A stretch of 64,000 nucleotides of DNA, taken from Subtercola boreus (GTDB lineage Bacteria; Actinomycetota; Actinomycetes; Actinomycetales; Microbacteriaceae). Within the stretch, counting starts at the first letter, position 1; each line of letters starts with the position of its first letter. The stretch spans positions 33,129-97,128 of the forward strand of contig NZ_NBXB01000001.1 of NCBI RefSeq assembly GCF_003399635.1. Reading direction: 5' to 3'. Both the position numbers and the translations under genes were made by a program. The notes beneath the pieces are model-generated. The model was not told the DNA's origin. It saw only the letters and a list, made by a program, of their open reading frames with translations, and did no database searches. Of the stretch, positions 9,643 to 18,936 are shown piece by piece.

Positions 9643-11021
9643 CCCTTCCCCTCCAGCCCCTCAGCCCGCTCGACGGCCGTTACCGGGCGGCCGTCTCCGG
9701 CCTCGGCGAGTTCCTCTCAGAGGCCGGCCTGAACCGCGCGCGGGTCGAGGTCGAAGTCGAATGGCTGCTCTACCTCACCGACCACGAGTTCTTCGGCTCA
9801 TCCAGACTCACAGAAGACCAGCGCCGCAGCCTCCGTCAGCTCGTCACCGACTTCGGGCAGCCCGAAATCGACGAGCTGGCCGGCCTCGAAGCCGTCACCC
9901 GGCACGACGTCAAAGCCGTCGAATACCTCGTGCGCAACAAGCTGAAGCAGCTCGGCCTCACCGCCGTCGAAGAGCTCACCCACTTCGCCTGCACCAGCGA
10001 GGACATCAACAACCTCTCGTACGCGCTCACCATCCGAGAGGCGGTCACCGGAGTCTGGATGCCCGCCCTCCGTCTCGTCGTCGCCGAACTCCGGAGCCAG
10101 GCGTTCGAGCACCGCGCCGTGCCGATGCTCGCGCGCACCCACGGCCAGCCGGCCACGCCGACCACCATGGGCAAAGAGTTGGCGGTGTTCGTCTACCGGT
10201 TGGAGCGCATCATCCGCCAGCTCGAACAGACCGAGTACCTCGCCAAGTTCAGCGGGGCGACCGGAACGTTCGCCGCGCATCTCGCAGCGTCGGAATCGAC
10301 CGACTGGCCGCATGTCTCCGAAGAGTTCGTGACCTCGCTCGGCCTCACCTGGAACCCGCTCACCACCCAGATCGAGTCGCACGACTGGCAGGCAGAGCTC
10401 TACCAGCGCGTGGCACATGCCAACCGGGTGCTGCACAACCTCTGCACCGACATCTGGACGTACATCTCGCTCGGCTACTTCACGCAGATCCCGGTAGCCG
10501 GAGCCACCGGCTCGTCGACGATGCCGCACAAGATCAACCCGATCCGGTTCGAGAACGCCGAAGCGAACCTCGAGCTCTCGAGCGCGCTGCTCGACTCACT
10601 CAGCCAGACCCTCGTCACCTCGCGCCTCCAGCGCGACCTCACCGACTCGAGCACCCAGCGGAACGTCGGCGTCGCACTCGGCCACTCATTGCTCGCGCTC
10701 GACAACATCCTCGGTGGACTCGGCCAGATCTCGCTGAACGCAGAGCTGCTCGCCGAAGACCTCGACGGGAACTGGGAGGTGCTCGGTGAGGCGATCCAGA
10801 CTGTCGTGCGCGCTGAGATCGCCGCAGGCCGCAGCTCGATCAGCGATCCGTATGCACTGCTCAAGGAGCTCACGCGCGGAAAGCGGATCGGCCAAGCCGA
10901 ACTCGTGGCGTTCGTCTCAGGCCTCGACATCGGCGCCGAGGCCAAGGCACGACTCGTCGCCCTGACCCCCGCCACCTACACGGGGCTGGCGAGCGAACTG
11001 GTCGACTACCTGTCTCAGTGA
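9639..11021 (+). CDS. purB: Adenylosuccinate lyase
   Basis: Fumarase/aspartase-superfamily lyase acting twice in purine synthesis: SAICAR to AICAR plus fumarate, and adenylosuccinate to AMP plus fumarate. The family signature GSSTMPHKINP lies near residue 290, and TRTHGQPATPTTMGKE-type residues (ARTHGQPATPT) lie near 165. 460 residues from ATG 9639, the standard length. I chose this start because MTLPLQPLSPLDGRY is the usual N-terminus and it overlaps the phosphatase stop by 4 bp. Longer in-frame extensions are inside the phosphatase gene. Its end overlaps the convergent membrane-protein gene by 7 bp. Confidence 0.96.
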   Translation: MTLPLQPLSPLDGRYRAAVSGLGEFLSEAGLNRARVEVEVEWLLYLTDHEFFGSSRLTEDQRRSLRQLVTDFGQPEIDELAGLEAVTRHDVKAVEYLVRNKLKQLGLTAVEELTHFACTSEDINNLSYALTIREAVTGVWMPALRLVVAELRSQAFEHRAVPMLARTHGQPATPTTMGKELAVFVYRLERIIRQLEQTEYLAKFSGATGTFAAHLAASESTDWPHVSEEFVTSLGLTWNPLTTQIESHDWQAELYQRVAHANRVLHNLCTDIWTYISLGYFTQIPVAGATGSSTMPHKINPIRFENAEANLELSSALLDSLSQTLVTSRLQRDLTDSSTQRNVGVALGHSLLALDNILGGLGQISLNAELLAEDLDGNWEVLGEAIQTVVRAEIAAGRSSISDPYALLKELTRGKRIGQAELVAFVSGLDIGAEAKARLVALTPATYTGLASELVDYLSQ

Positions 11022-11323
11022 GCCTTCGGGCCCGGGCCGAGGTACGGGCCCGCCACACCGCCGGCACCCGACCCCGCCTCGTCTTCGTCGTGAAGCTCCT
11101 GCTGCTCAGCCGCGTTCGGCTTGAACGTGAGGGTGAACATCGCGATCACGACCAGTGACACGATGAATGCGATGCCGAAGAAGACCACGGCCAGCAGGGG
11201 CTGGCGAGTGGACAGCAGCACCACGACGCCCACGAACAGTGCGAGGCCCGCAGAGAGCAGCACCAGTTCGACGGGCTTCAGGATTTCGCGGCGGGTGGGA
11301 GGTTTCGGGTCTTCAGAAGTCAC
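11015..11323 (-). CDS. Small two-helix membrane protein, unknown function
   Basis: 102 residues. Two hydrophobic helices span about 18-38 and 46-70, with a charged N-terminus (MTSEDPKPPTRREIL) and an acidic, glycine-rich C-terminal tail. The ATG overlaps the stop of the upstream membrane-protein gene (ATGA), so the two are co-translated. I do not recognise the family; similar small proteins occur beside membrane genes in Microbacteriaceae. Confidence 0.7.
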   Translation of the reverse strand: MTSEDPKPPTRREILKPVELVLLSAGLALFVGVVVLLSTRQPLLAVVFFGIAFIVSLVVIAMFTLTFKPNAAEQQELHDEDEAGSGAGGVAGPYLGPGPKAH

Positions 11324-12003
11324 GAGATTGTTTCCTGGTTCAGCGGAGCAGTGTGGTCGACGTGCTGTCCCCAGCGGAGGGACAGCCCACCGATCACGAG
11401 GAAGATGGCGAGGATGACGGCGTAGCCGCCGAAGAGACCCACCGCGGTGACGATGTCGAGGGGCAGCACAAGGAACACCAGGGCGAGCACGGCCGTGAAG
11501 CCACCGACGGCGAGCCAGTCCTTCGACGCGAGCGCATCGGTCTCACGCTCGTCGGCGGCTCCATCCCGGGAACCCCGGTCGACGACCGTGCGGCGGGGCC
11601 GGCTGCGGAGGCCCGCGTAGAGCTCCAGGAAGCCCGTGAGCGCCGCGAACAGCGTGACGAGGTAGAGGAAGTACGGAACCCCGCCCTGGTTGAAGACCAG
11701 AGCGAGAACACCGACGACGACGCCGACGATGCCCTGCGCCACGAAGAGCCGCCGGGTGACCCGAACCGCGACATACCGCGGCGAAAGGAGCAGCACCAGC
11801 ACACCGGAGACGACGGCGTAGGCACCGAACACGAACAGACCGACCTGCGCGGAATGGTTGAGGCTGAAGGCGAGGAACATACCCACCACGAGTGCCGGAA
11901 TCGCCCGGGCGACCGGAACGCCCCAGTAGGGCGATCGACCTTCCGTGCGTGCTGCCTGGCTGCTCACCTGAAATGGCCTCTTCTCGAAGTGCTGACCATC
12001 CAT
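11320..12003 (-). CDS. Multi-helix membrane protein, HdeD/DUF308-like
   Basis: 227 residues from ATG 12003. About six hydrophobic helices occur as short hairpin pairs: ALVVGMFLAFSLNHSAQVGLF, VSGVLVLLL, GIVGVVVGVLALVF, LYLVTLFAALTGFLELYAG, then two after a hydrophilic loop (RPRRTVVDRG to ALASKDW). The repeated pattern resembles the HdeD/DUF308 family, whose role outside enteric acid resistance is unknown. The start is uncertain: GTG 11967 is preceded by an AGAGG sequence, ATG 12003 has none. Coupled to the downstream 102-residue protein. Confidence 0.65.
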   Translation of the reverse strand: MDGQHFEKRPFQVSSQAARTEGRSPYWGVPVARAIPALVVGMFLAFSLNHSAQVGLFVFGAYAVVSGVLVLLLSPRYVAVRVTRRLFVAQGIVGVVVGVLALVFNQGGVPYFLYLVTLFAALTGFLELYAGLRSRPRRTVVDRGSRDGAADERETDALASKDWLAVGGFTAVLALVFLVLPLDIVTAVGLFGGYAVILAIFLVIGGLSLRWGQHVDHTAPLNQETIS

Positions 12004-12062
12004 TGTATTGCGCCCGGCCTGTGAGCTCCCCGCCCCGGGGCGCACCTTCCGCTCTGTCTCGA

Positions 12063-13736
12063 TCAGCGCGAGCCCTTCGTGACATAGTGGGCCGTACGTC
12101 GCTCACCGCGAAGTTCGAGCCGCCCTGAGTCGACCAGCCTCCTCAATACCACCCTTGCCTGGTCGGGGCTCAGTCGACACAGTTCTGCCACCTTCCGGCG
12201 AGTGATGCTGCCGTACTGGTCGACGTAGGCGACCACCATCCGATCCTGCTGGATGGGGTCCGTGTCTTGAAGACGCACATATTCGCTCGACTGGGCGATC
12301 CGGTAGAAGGCTGCCGTCAGGTGGTTCCGCCGATGCCTACCGGATCCACGAGCCTCGACGAGCCCTTGCTCAGTCAGACGCGTGAGTAGTACCCGCACAC
12401 GTGCGCTCGATTCTTTCAGTCCGGTTGCCAGTTCATCAGCGGATTGGGGACCCGTCGACTTCAGTTCCTGGATCATTCGCAATTGAAGGAGTGTCAGTCG
12501 TTGCCCGGTGCTCTCTTCGAAGTCGAGCACGAATCGAACCGTCTCCACATCCGATCCACTGGTGGGAACGGAGACAACCACAGAGGAGGTGGTGGATCGC
12601 GAATAGTCAGGCTCACCACGCCCCGCACGCAGAAGCTGGTCGAAGATCTCGCGCACACCGCGCCCTGCCCGGTCTACGATTCCGGCGCGTTTGAAGGCAT
12701 CCGCGATGATGGGGCTGCGTGGACGGGAGTCTTCGAGGAGGTTGTCCAGGGTGATCCCCGCCGGAAACCCTCCCGGACTCGACACGCGGAAGGTGTCATC
12801 ATCCAACTCCACGGAGATCGGACCGAGGGATGCGTAGTCCCGATGTACGAGAGCATTCGCGACGACCTCGCGGATTACCGGCTCAGGCACGCGGCGGATC
12901 CCGACCCGGTGGAGGCCCACGAAGACCTCTTGTTCTGTGTTGCGTGTCTCGATTAAGTCATAGATGCGGGCGGCGGCTCTGAAGAGGGGGGCACGAACGA
13001 CCTCGGACGTCACGATTTGGCCTTCTCGCAGTTCAGTGAAAACGACTTCCGACGTCGGAACAAAACGCGCCAGGGCACCTTCCGTTCCGAAGACCAGAAT
13101 CGCGCCCAGGGTCAGCGGGTCCGGGCCCGGAACAATGAGACGGAGTGCGCGAAGCACATCCTCGTCACTGGCCGAAGCCAGAACCCCGTCACCCCTCCGT
13201 GAACCGCACATCACGCGGAAGCGTTCGAACTCCTGCGGGTCGAGGTCATCCCACGTGGCCCCACGCGCAGGAGTCGATGCATAGTCACGGCCCTGTGCGG
13301 AGAGTCCGGTGGAGAGCATCTCATGAAGGGGGTAGGGAACGCACTCAGGTTCACCCTTGGCATCGAGCCGGCGCCGAAGATATCTGCCTCCGGACGTGCC
13401 GACTGGGGAAACTTCATTCGGCACGTCGATCACCGCAACCGTGTGATTCCCGACGGTGACCAGCTCGACGAGCGTCGCAACCGGAGGCTCGGTCCGGTTG
13501 AGGATCATCGCTTGTAGAAGATGCGGTTCTGTCGTCGGGCCGTGCCGGGCATCCAGTCCCGTGATTGAGCCATCGTCCTCAACGCCGAGGAACAGGATTC
13601 CACCCTCACCGTTCGCCAGGCAGGTGACAGCCTCGACGATCGTGTCGTCTCTGAGGTGCTGGCGGGTTCCACGCTTGAACTCGGTTCGCAACGTCTCACC
13701 GGCTGCAGCGATTTCCTGAAGTTCCCTCGGCGTCAT
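12063..13736 (-). CDS. AlbA_2/Schlafen-domain ATP-binding regulator with C-terminal winged helices
   Basis: 557 residues. N-terminal AlbA_2 (Schlafen-type) domain, about 1-125: ETLRTEFKRGTR, CLANGEGGILFLGVED. A GHKL-type ATPase module (HATPase_c_4) covers about 270-390: REVVANALVHRDYASLG, SPGGFPAGIT and DRAGRGVREI. Two helix-turn-helix segments follow (LTLLQLRMIQELKSTGPQSADELA; SITRRKVAELCRLSPDQARVVL). Members are annotated as transcriptional regulators or putative ATP-dependent helicases; targets are unknown. The gene stands alone between dnaB and membrane-protein genes and appears less GC-rich than its neighbours, which suggests acquisition. Its promoter carries a 10-bp-spaced direct repeat, consistent with autoregulation. 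Confidence 0.8.
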   Translation of the reverse strand: MTPRELQEIAAAGETLRTEFKRGTRQHLRDDTIVEAVTCLANGEGGILFLGVEDDGSITGLDARHGPTTEPHLLQAMILNRTEPPVATLVELVTVGNHTVAVIDVPNEVSPVGTSGGRYLRRRLDAKGEPECVPYPLHEMLSTGLSAQGRDYASTPARGATWDDLDPQEFERFRVMCGSRRGDGVLASASDEDVLRALRLIVPGPDPLTLGAILVFGTEGALARFVPTSEVVFTELREGQIVTSEVVRAPLFRAAARIYDLIETRNTEQEVFVGLHRVGIRRVPEPVIREVVANALVHRDYASLGPISVELDDDTFRVSSPGGFPAGITLDNLLEDSRPRSPIIADAFKRAGIVDRAGRGVREIFDQLLRAGRGEPDYSRSTTSSVVVSVPTSGSDVETVRFVLDFEESTGQRLTLLQLRMIQELKSTGPQSADELATGLKESSARVRVLLTRLTEQGLVEARGSGRHRRNHLTAAFYRIAQSSEYVRLQDTDPIQQDRMVVAYVDQYGSITRRKVAELCRLSPDQARVVLRRLVDSGRLELRGERRTAHYVTKGSR

Positions 13737-13742
13737 CTCCCA

Positions 13743-13771
13743 AAGTTACCTAAAGTTATGGTACTCCGCAA
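13743..13771 (-). promoter_or_regulatory. Promoter and operator-like direct repeat of the AlbA_2 regulator
   Basis: Minus strand: -35 TTGCGG (13771-13766), 17-bp spacer, -10 TAACTT (13748-13743), then 6 nt to ATG 13736, so the mRNA is probably leaderless. AAAGTTA occurs at 13742-13748 and 13752-13758, exactly 10 bp apart; one copy covers the -10 element and the other sits in the spacer. A repressor bound here would block transcription. A third partial copy (CAAAGTT) lies near 13792. Confidence 0.5.
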
Positions 13772-13839
13772 GGGTTTCGATATTGACTACCAAAGTTTTG
13801 CAAACATTGGTGTGAAACAGCGACGAGGCCAACGCCGCA

Positions 13840-15216
<1,377 letters not shown>

Positions 15217-15297
15217 CCGAACTCCTCTTCTCGTGATCTCAGGCTTACCGCCACCGTCTGACATCCGGGCGACATGACACGCGAGCGATGCTGGCTA

Positions 15298-15327
15298 AGA
15301 CTAGGAACCGCGTGTGACCGTGCACAA
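15298..15327 (-). promoter_or_regulatory. Putative dnaB promoter overlapping a DnaA-box-like site
   Basis: Minus strand TTGTGC (15327-15322), 18-bp spacer, TAGTCT (15303-15298). The -35 overlaps a GTGCACAA word of the DnaA-box cluster. This is a match by eye and is moderately weak. Confidence 0.35.
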
Positions 15328-15531
15328 ATCAGGCTGTGTATAACTCTGTGGAATTAAACGGGTAAACGCGGCGAGTCTTGTGCACAACATGTGGAATCAG
15401 CTGTGTAGAACAAAGAATTTTTTGCCGCAAAAGAGCCCTTGATCAGGCTTTTAATATTCCCACAGCCTGTGGACTGATGAATGTTTGAATGCGGAGTTGA
15501 ATGTTGGTAACCCGACACGCCCTGTGTACAA
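15321..15531. promoter_or_regulatory. DnaA-box cluster in the dnaB-rplI gap
   Basis: The gap 15217-15595 holds no gene. Against the DnaA consensus TTATNCACA it has an exact match on the minus strand (TGTGTATAA, 15335-15343) and single-mismatch sites at 15378-15386 (TTGTGCACA, inside a palindrome TTGTGCACAA), 15402-15410 (TGTGTAGAA) and 15523-15531 (TGTGTACAA). It is AT-richer than its surroundings (AAAGAATTTTTTGCCGC, TTTTAATATTCC). CTGTGTATAACT (15334-15345) and TTGTGCACAA also occur in the dnaA-dnaN origin region. Confidence 0.6.
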
Positions 15532-15540
15532 AACACTTGA

Positions 15541-15586
15541 CAAAAACGACGAAGGAGGGGAGCGCTCGAAGCGCCCCCCTCCTTCG
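15541..15586 (-). terminator. Intrinsic terminator of the rpsF-ssb-rpsR-rplI operon
   Basis: An 11-bp GC-rich stem (CGAAGGAGGGG, 15550-15560, with CCCCTCCTTCG, 15576-15586) encloses a second GCGC/GCGC stem. On the minus strand it is followed by TCGTTTTTG. It lies 10 bp after the rplI stop. Confidence 0.85.
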
Positions 15587-15595
15587 GGTTACAGA

Positions 15596-16048
15596 CTATT
15601 TTGCGGCTACGACCTGGATGGTGATGGTCGCGCTGAGGTCGTCACGGAGGCGGATGGAAGCCTCGTGGGTACCTGTCGACTTGATCGGCGTGGTGATCTC
15701 CACCTTGCGTCGATCGATCGATCCGAAGCCCGCAGCAGCGACCGCGTCAGCGATAGCGCTCGGCTTGACGGAACCGAACAGGCGTCCTTCTTTGCCCGCC
15801 TTGATGGCGAGCTTGACGACGTTGTTCTCGAGAACCTGCTTGAGGTGCTGGGCCTCTTCGATCGTTGCGAGTTCGCGGGCGGTGCGGGCAGCCTTGATCG
15901 ATTCGATCTGCTTCTCGCCACCGCGGCTCCACGTCACCGCGAAGCCCTGGGGGATCAGGTAGTTGCGCGCGAAGCCGTTCTTGACCTCGACGACATCACC
16001 TGCGGAACCGAGGCCGGAGACCTCGTGCGTGAGAATGAGTTTCGACAT
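15596..16048 (-). CDS. rplI: 50S ribosomal protein L9
   Basis: 150-residue large-subunit protein. N-terminal L9 domain ([33 protein letters not shown]) joined by the long alpha helix to the C-terminal rRNA-binding domain ([20 protein letters not shown]). Normal length. ATG is preceded by TAGGAA. It is the last gene of rpsF-ssb-rpsR-rplI, 9 bp after rpsR, and is followed by a strong terminator. Confidence 0.98.
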   Translation of the reverse strand: MSKLILTHEVSGLGSAGDVVEVKNGFARNYLIPQGFAVTWSRGGEKQIESIKAARTARELATIEEAQHLKQVLENNVVKLAIKAGKEGRLFGSVKPSAIADAVAAAGFGSIDRRKVEITTPIKSTGTHEASIRLRDDLSATITIQVVAAK

Positions 16049-16057
16049 TGTGAGTTC

Positions 16058-16321
16058 CTACCTGCCCGAGCCGGCGTAGGGCAGCAGGGCCATCTCGCGG
16101 GCGTTCTTGACTGCACGGGCGATGAGACGCTGCTCCTGCACGGAGACGCCGGTGATGCGACGAGCACGGATCTTTCCGCGCTCGGAGATGAACTTGCGGA
16201 GGGTGTTGACGTCTTTGTAGTCAATGACGCCGACGCGGATCGACTTCGCGGGGGCGGCATTCTTGCCGTCTTTCCCCTTGCGGATCGGCTTGCGGCGGTC
16301 GCCGCTGCTCTTTCCAGCCAT
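16058..16321 (-). CDS. rpsR: 30S ribosomal protein S18
   Basis: 87 residues with a basic N-terminal extension ([20 protein letters not shown]) and the S18 core [40 protein letters not shown]. Binds with S6 to the platform of the small subunit. No zinc-binding CXXC pair is visible in the N-terminal part, so it is a C-minus (zinc-independent) form. That fits with zinc-sparing paralogues elsewhere, but none is in the window. Confidence 0.97.
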   Translation of the reverse strand: MAGKSSGDRRKPIRKGKDGKNAAPAKSIRVGVIDYKDVNTLRKFISERGKIRARRITGVSVQEQRLIARAVKNAREMALLPYAGSGR

Positions 16322-16351
16322 GGTTGTTCTGCTTTCTGAAAAAGGTGAAGT

Positions 16352-16870
16352 TTAGAAGGGGGTCTCGTCGCTGAAGCTGCCTGGAGTGTTCCAGACATCA
16401 GCGCCGCCACCGGAGGTAGCCGTTGCGGGCGCGCTTGCGGCCCACGGCTCGTCGCCGCCACTGGCAACCTGGCCACGCCCGCCGCCGCCACCGGCGGAGC
16501 CGGAGGATGAGGCACGGGTGACCTGGGCCGTCGCATAACGGAGGCTGGGACCGATCTCGTCGACCTCGAGCTCGATGGAGGTGCGCTTTTCGCCCTCTTT
16601 CGTCTCGTAGGAACGCTGGCGCAGGCGACCGGTCGCAACGACACGGGAACCCTTCGTCAGCGAACCGGCCACGTGTTCAGCGAATTCACGCCAGACACTT
16701 GCACGAAGGAACAGTGCTTCGCCGTCTTTCCAGTCGTTCGACGCACGATCGAACGTGCGCGGCGTGGAAGCGATGGTGAAGTTGGCAACCGCCAGCCCAT
16801 TCTGCGTGTAACGCAGCTCAGGATCTCCGGTGAGGTTGCCGACCACGGTGATGACGGTTTCGCCAGCCAT
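16352..16870 (-). CDS. ssb: Single-stranded DNA-binding protein
   Basis: 172 residues. OB fold in the first ~115 ([37 protein letters not shown]), a Gly/Ala/Ser-rich linker, and the acidic C-terminal tip SFSDETPF that recruits partner proteins. Binds ssDNA at the fork as a homotetramer. Lies 6 bp after rpsF and 30 bp before rpsR in the conserved ribosomal operon. Confidence 0.97.
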   Translation of the reverse strand: MAGETVITVVGNLTGDPELRYTQNGLAVANFTIASTPRTFDRASNDWKDGEALFLRASVWREFAEHVAGSLTKGSRVVATGRLRQRSYETKEGEKRTSIELEVDEIGPSLRYATAQVTRASSSGSAGGGGGRGQVASGGDEPWAASAPATATSGGGADVWNTPGSFSDETPF

Positions 16871-16876
16871 GGTCGA

Positions 16877-17458
16877 CTACTCGGCGGTTGCAGCGGCAGG
16901 CGCGGCCGGAGCAGCAGCTGCCGGAGCGGCATCGGCAGCAGGAGCGGCATCGGCAGCAGGAGCAGCGTCAGCAGCAGGCTTCGACGCAGCCTTGACCGCA
17001 GCAGCGGCACGAGCCGCGGGTGCAGCAGGAGCAGACGACTTGCCGGCGGTCGCGGACGACGAGGAGGGAGCCGACGAAGACGACGAAGCCGAAGAGGACT
17101 TCGGGTTCGCGGCAGCGCGGGCAGCCTTGGCCTCGGCGAGCTTCGCAGCCTCGGCGACCTGGGCGATGGCCTCTTCGGCACGCAGCACCTTGGTGCGCAT
17201 GACGGCTTCGGACAGCTTCAGCTGGCGGTCGAGCTCCTTGGTGGAGTCGGCCGTTGCGGTCAGCTTCACGACGGCGTAGATGCCTTCGGTCTTCTTGTTG
17301 ATCTCGTAAGCCAGGCGACGGCGTCCCCAGATGTCGACGTTGTCGACGGTGCCGCCATCCTTGCGGATGACGTTCAGGAACTTGTCGAGGCTCGGAGCCA
17401 CGGTGCGCTCATCGATTTCTGGATCGAGGATGACCATGAGTTCGTATTTGTGCGTCAC
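16877..17458 (-). CDS. rpsF: 30S ribosomal protein S6 with long low-complexity C-terminal extension
   Basis: S6 core in residues 1-95 ([43 protein letters not shown]). The normal protein ends near residue 95-105, but here about 95 more residues follow: an Ala/Glu/Lys helix, a run of serines, then Ala/Pro repeats with tandem ADAAPA units. The extension is in frame with intact codon structure, so it is real coding sequence. GTG start with a strong AAGGAGG 7 nt upstream; the leader can form an SD-blocking structure. First gene of rpsF-ssb-rpsR-rplI. Confidence 0.95.
   Translation of the reverse strand: MTHKYELMVILDPEIDERTVAPSLDKFLNVIRKDGGTVDNVDIWGRRRLAYEINKKTEGIYAVVKLTATADSTKELDRQLKLSEAVMRTKVLRAEEAIAQVAEAAKLAEAKAARAAANPKSSSASSSSSAPSSSSATAGKSSAPAAPAARAAAAVKAASKPAADAAPAADAAPAADAAPAAAAPAAPAAATAE
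16926..16979. repeat. Three tandem 18-bp repeats inside rpsF
   Basis: Units GCGGCATCGGCAGCAGGA at 16926-16943 and 16944-16961 are identical; the third, 16962-16979, differs at a few positions. On the coding strand they give (ADAAPA)n in the S6 tail. Confidence 0.9.
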
Positions 17459-17465
17459 TAACCCA

Positions 17466-17509
17466 CCTCCTTTGGACTAGATCGGTCACAGACGTTCTGT
17501 GACAGGAGG
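17466..17509 (-). promoter_or_regulatory. rpsF leader with SD/anti-SD pairing, possible S6:S18 autoregulatory RNA
   Basis: In the minus-strand mRNA, CCUCCU (17509-17504) can pair with the Shine-Dalgarno AGGAGG (17471-17466). Between them is a perfect hairpin, GUCACAGA-ACG-UCUGUGAC (17503-17485), followed by CGAUCUAGUCCAA. Folding would hide the ribosome-binding site. S6:S18 leader autoregulation is known for rpsF operons; that this is that motif is inference. Confidence 0.4.
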
Positions 17510-17605
17510 GTGTGTGCAGCAGTCATGACCCGCGTGGGAGAACCCCACTGGGTGTAGACAACCTGTAGAGCTTACCAGATCTGGTCTTCGATCGGGGGGC
17601 GCCAC

Positions 17606-17611
17606 TAGAGT
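17606..17611 (+). promoter_or_regulatory. -10 element of the mshA-like gene, leaderless geometry
   Basis: TAGAGT followed by 7 nt (GACCCTC) and GTG 17619. The alternative GTG 17610 overlaps the -10 element. Confidence 0.4.
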
Positions 17612-17618
17612 GACCCTC

Positions 17619-18860
17619 GTGGGTCTCAAACGGGTCGGTCTGGTGTCGTTGCACACCTCCCCTCTTGCGACTCCCGGATCGGGTGATGCCGGTGGGCTGA
17701 ACGTCTACGTGGTGGCTCTGGCGGAGCAGCTCGCAGCGCTCGGGCTCGAGGTCGAACTCCTCACGCGCGCGGCCAGCCCCGATCATCCGGAGACCGGGTA
17801 CACCAGTGCCGGAGTTCCGGTGCGGTTCCTGCGGGCGGGCCCTGCCGAGCCCGTGCCGAAAGACGATCTCGCCCGCCACATGAACGCGTTCCGGGATGCC
17901 CTGAGGGCTCTGCCGCGGTTCGATCTCCTGCATTCCCACTACTGGTTGTCGGGTGCCGGCGCCCTGATGGTGGCCGAGGAGCAGGGGATTCCGCACATCC
18001 AGAGCCTGCACACGGTCGCCGCCCTCAAGAACGAACACCTTGCGCCCGGAGACCGGCCGGAGCCGAACGAACGGCTCTGGGCGGAGCAGAGGCTCGTGCA
18101 GGATTCGGCGGCGACGATTGCCTCGACCCTCGAGGAGGCCCGCGCGATCGTGCAAGCCTACGACGCGGAGACCCTGCGTGTGAAGATCGTTCCCCCGGGG
18201 GTCGACACCGGACTGTTCCACCCGGTCAGGCAGGTGGACGGGCCGAGGATCTTCGACTGGCCGGCCCCTGTGGACGAGGAGAGGAGACGCGGCATACTCG
18301 TGCTCGGCCGCATCCAGCCGCTGAAGGGCCAGGATCTCGCCATCCGGGCTCTCGCTGAAATACCCGCCGAACGCCGGCCCCTGCTCACCATCGCGGGGGC
18401 GCCGACGCCGGGTGAGAAGAAGTACGAGAAGTCGCTGCACACTCTCGTCGACGAACTCGGCCTGGCGGATGACGTCGTGTTCGTCGGAACCCAGACCCGG
18501 GATGTCGCGGCCGAGCTCATCAGGCAGTCCGCACTGCTGCTCATCCCGTCGCACTCCGAGACGTTCGGGCTGGTCGCTCTCGAAGCGGCTGCATCGGGTA
18601 CCCCTGTCATCGCCTCCCGCAGCACGGGAACGGGCAGTTCGGTCATCCACCGCTCCACAGGAGTGCTGCTCGGAACCCGCGACCCGGCCGCCTGGGGGCA
18701 GGCCATCGACGAGCTGCTCTCCGACCCCAGGCAGCTCGGTGCCCTCTCGCTCAAGGCGACCCGGCACGCGTTGCAGCACACCTGGAAGCTCACCGCCGAG
18801 CTCACGATGGTGGCCTACCGGGATGCCGTCAGGGAGAACCAGTGGCTTCGGCCGAGATGA
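17619..18860 (+). CDS. mshA: GT4 glycosyltransferase, MshA-like (D-inositol-3-phosphate glycosyltransferase)
   Basis: 413-residue GT-B enzyme. The N-lobe HTSPLATPGSGDAGGLNVYV, then HSHYWLSG and SLHTVAALKNEHLAPGDRPEP, follow MshA closely; MshA transfers GlcNAc from UDP-GlcNAc to inositol-3-phosphate, the first step of mycothiol synthesis. The C-lobe has LGRIQPLKGQDLAIRAL, PPGVDTGLFHP and ETFGLVALEAAASGTPVIAS (E-x7-E). GTG 17619 is chosen from the -10 spacing. No other msh gene is in the window, so a different GT4 substrate remains possible. Confidence 0.75.
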   Translation: MGLKRVGLVSLHTSPLATPGSGDAGGLNVYVVALAEQLAALGLEVELLTRAASPDHPETGYTSAGVPVRFLRAGPAEPVPKDDLARHMNAFRDALRALPRFDLLHSHYWLSGAGALMVAEEQGIPHIQSLHTVAALKNEHLAPGDRPEPNERLWAEQRLVQDSAATIASTLEEARAIVQAYDAETLRVKIVPPGVDTGLFHPVRQVDGPRIFDWPAPVDEERRRGILVLGRIQPLKGQDLAIRALAEIPAERRPLLTIAGAPTPGEKKYEKSLHTLVDELGLADDVVFVGTQTRDVAAELIRQSALLLIPSHSETFGLVALEAAASGTPVIASRSTGTGSSVIHRSTGVLLGTRDPAAWGQAIDELLSDPRQLGALSLKATRHALQHTWKLTAELTMVAYRDAVRENQWLRPR

Positions 18861-18936
18861 GCTGACGGAGCCAGGCATCCAGATCGGCCGCGGTCATCCT
18901 CGTTTACAACGACGGCGGCGACGACGACGAGCGCGA

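Noticed and set aside
17523..18878. A 451-residue open frame on the minus strand opposite the mshA-like gene
   Set aside because: Antisense to a clear glycosyltransferase with good motifs; the minus frame has none.
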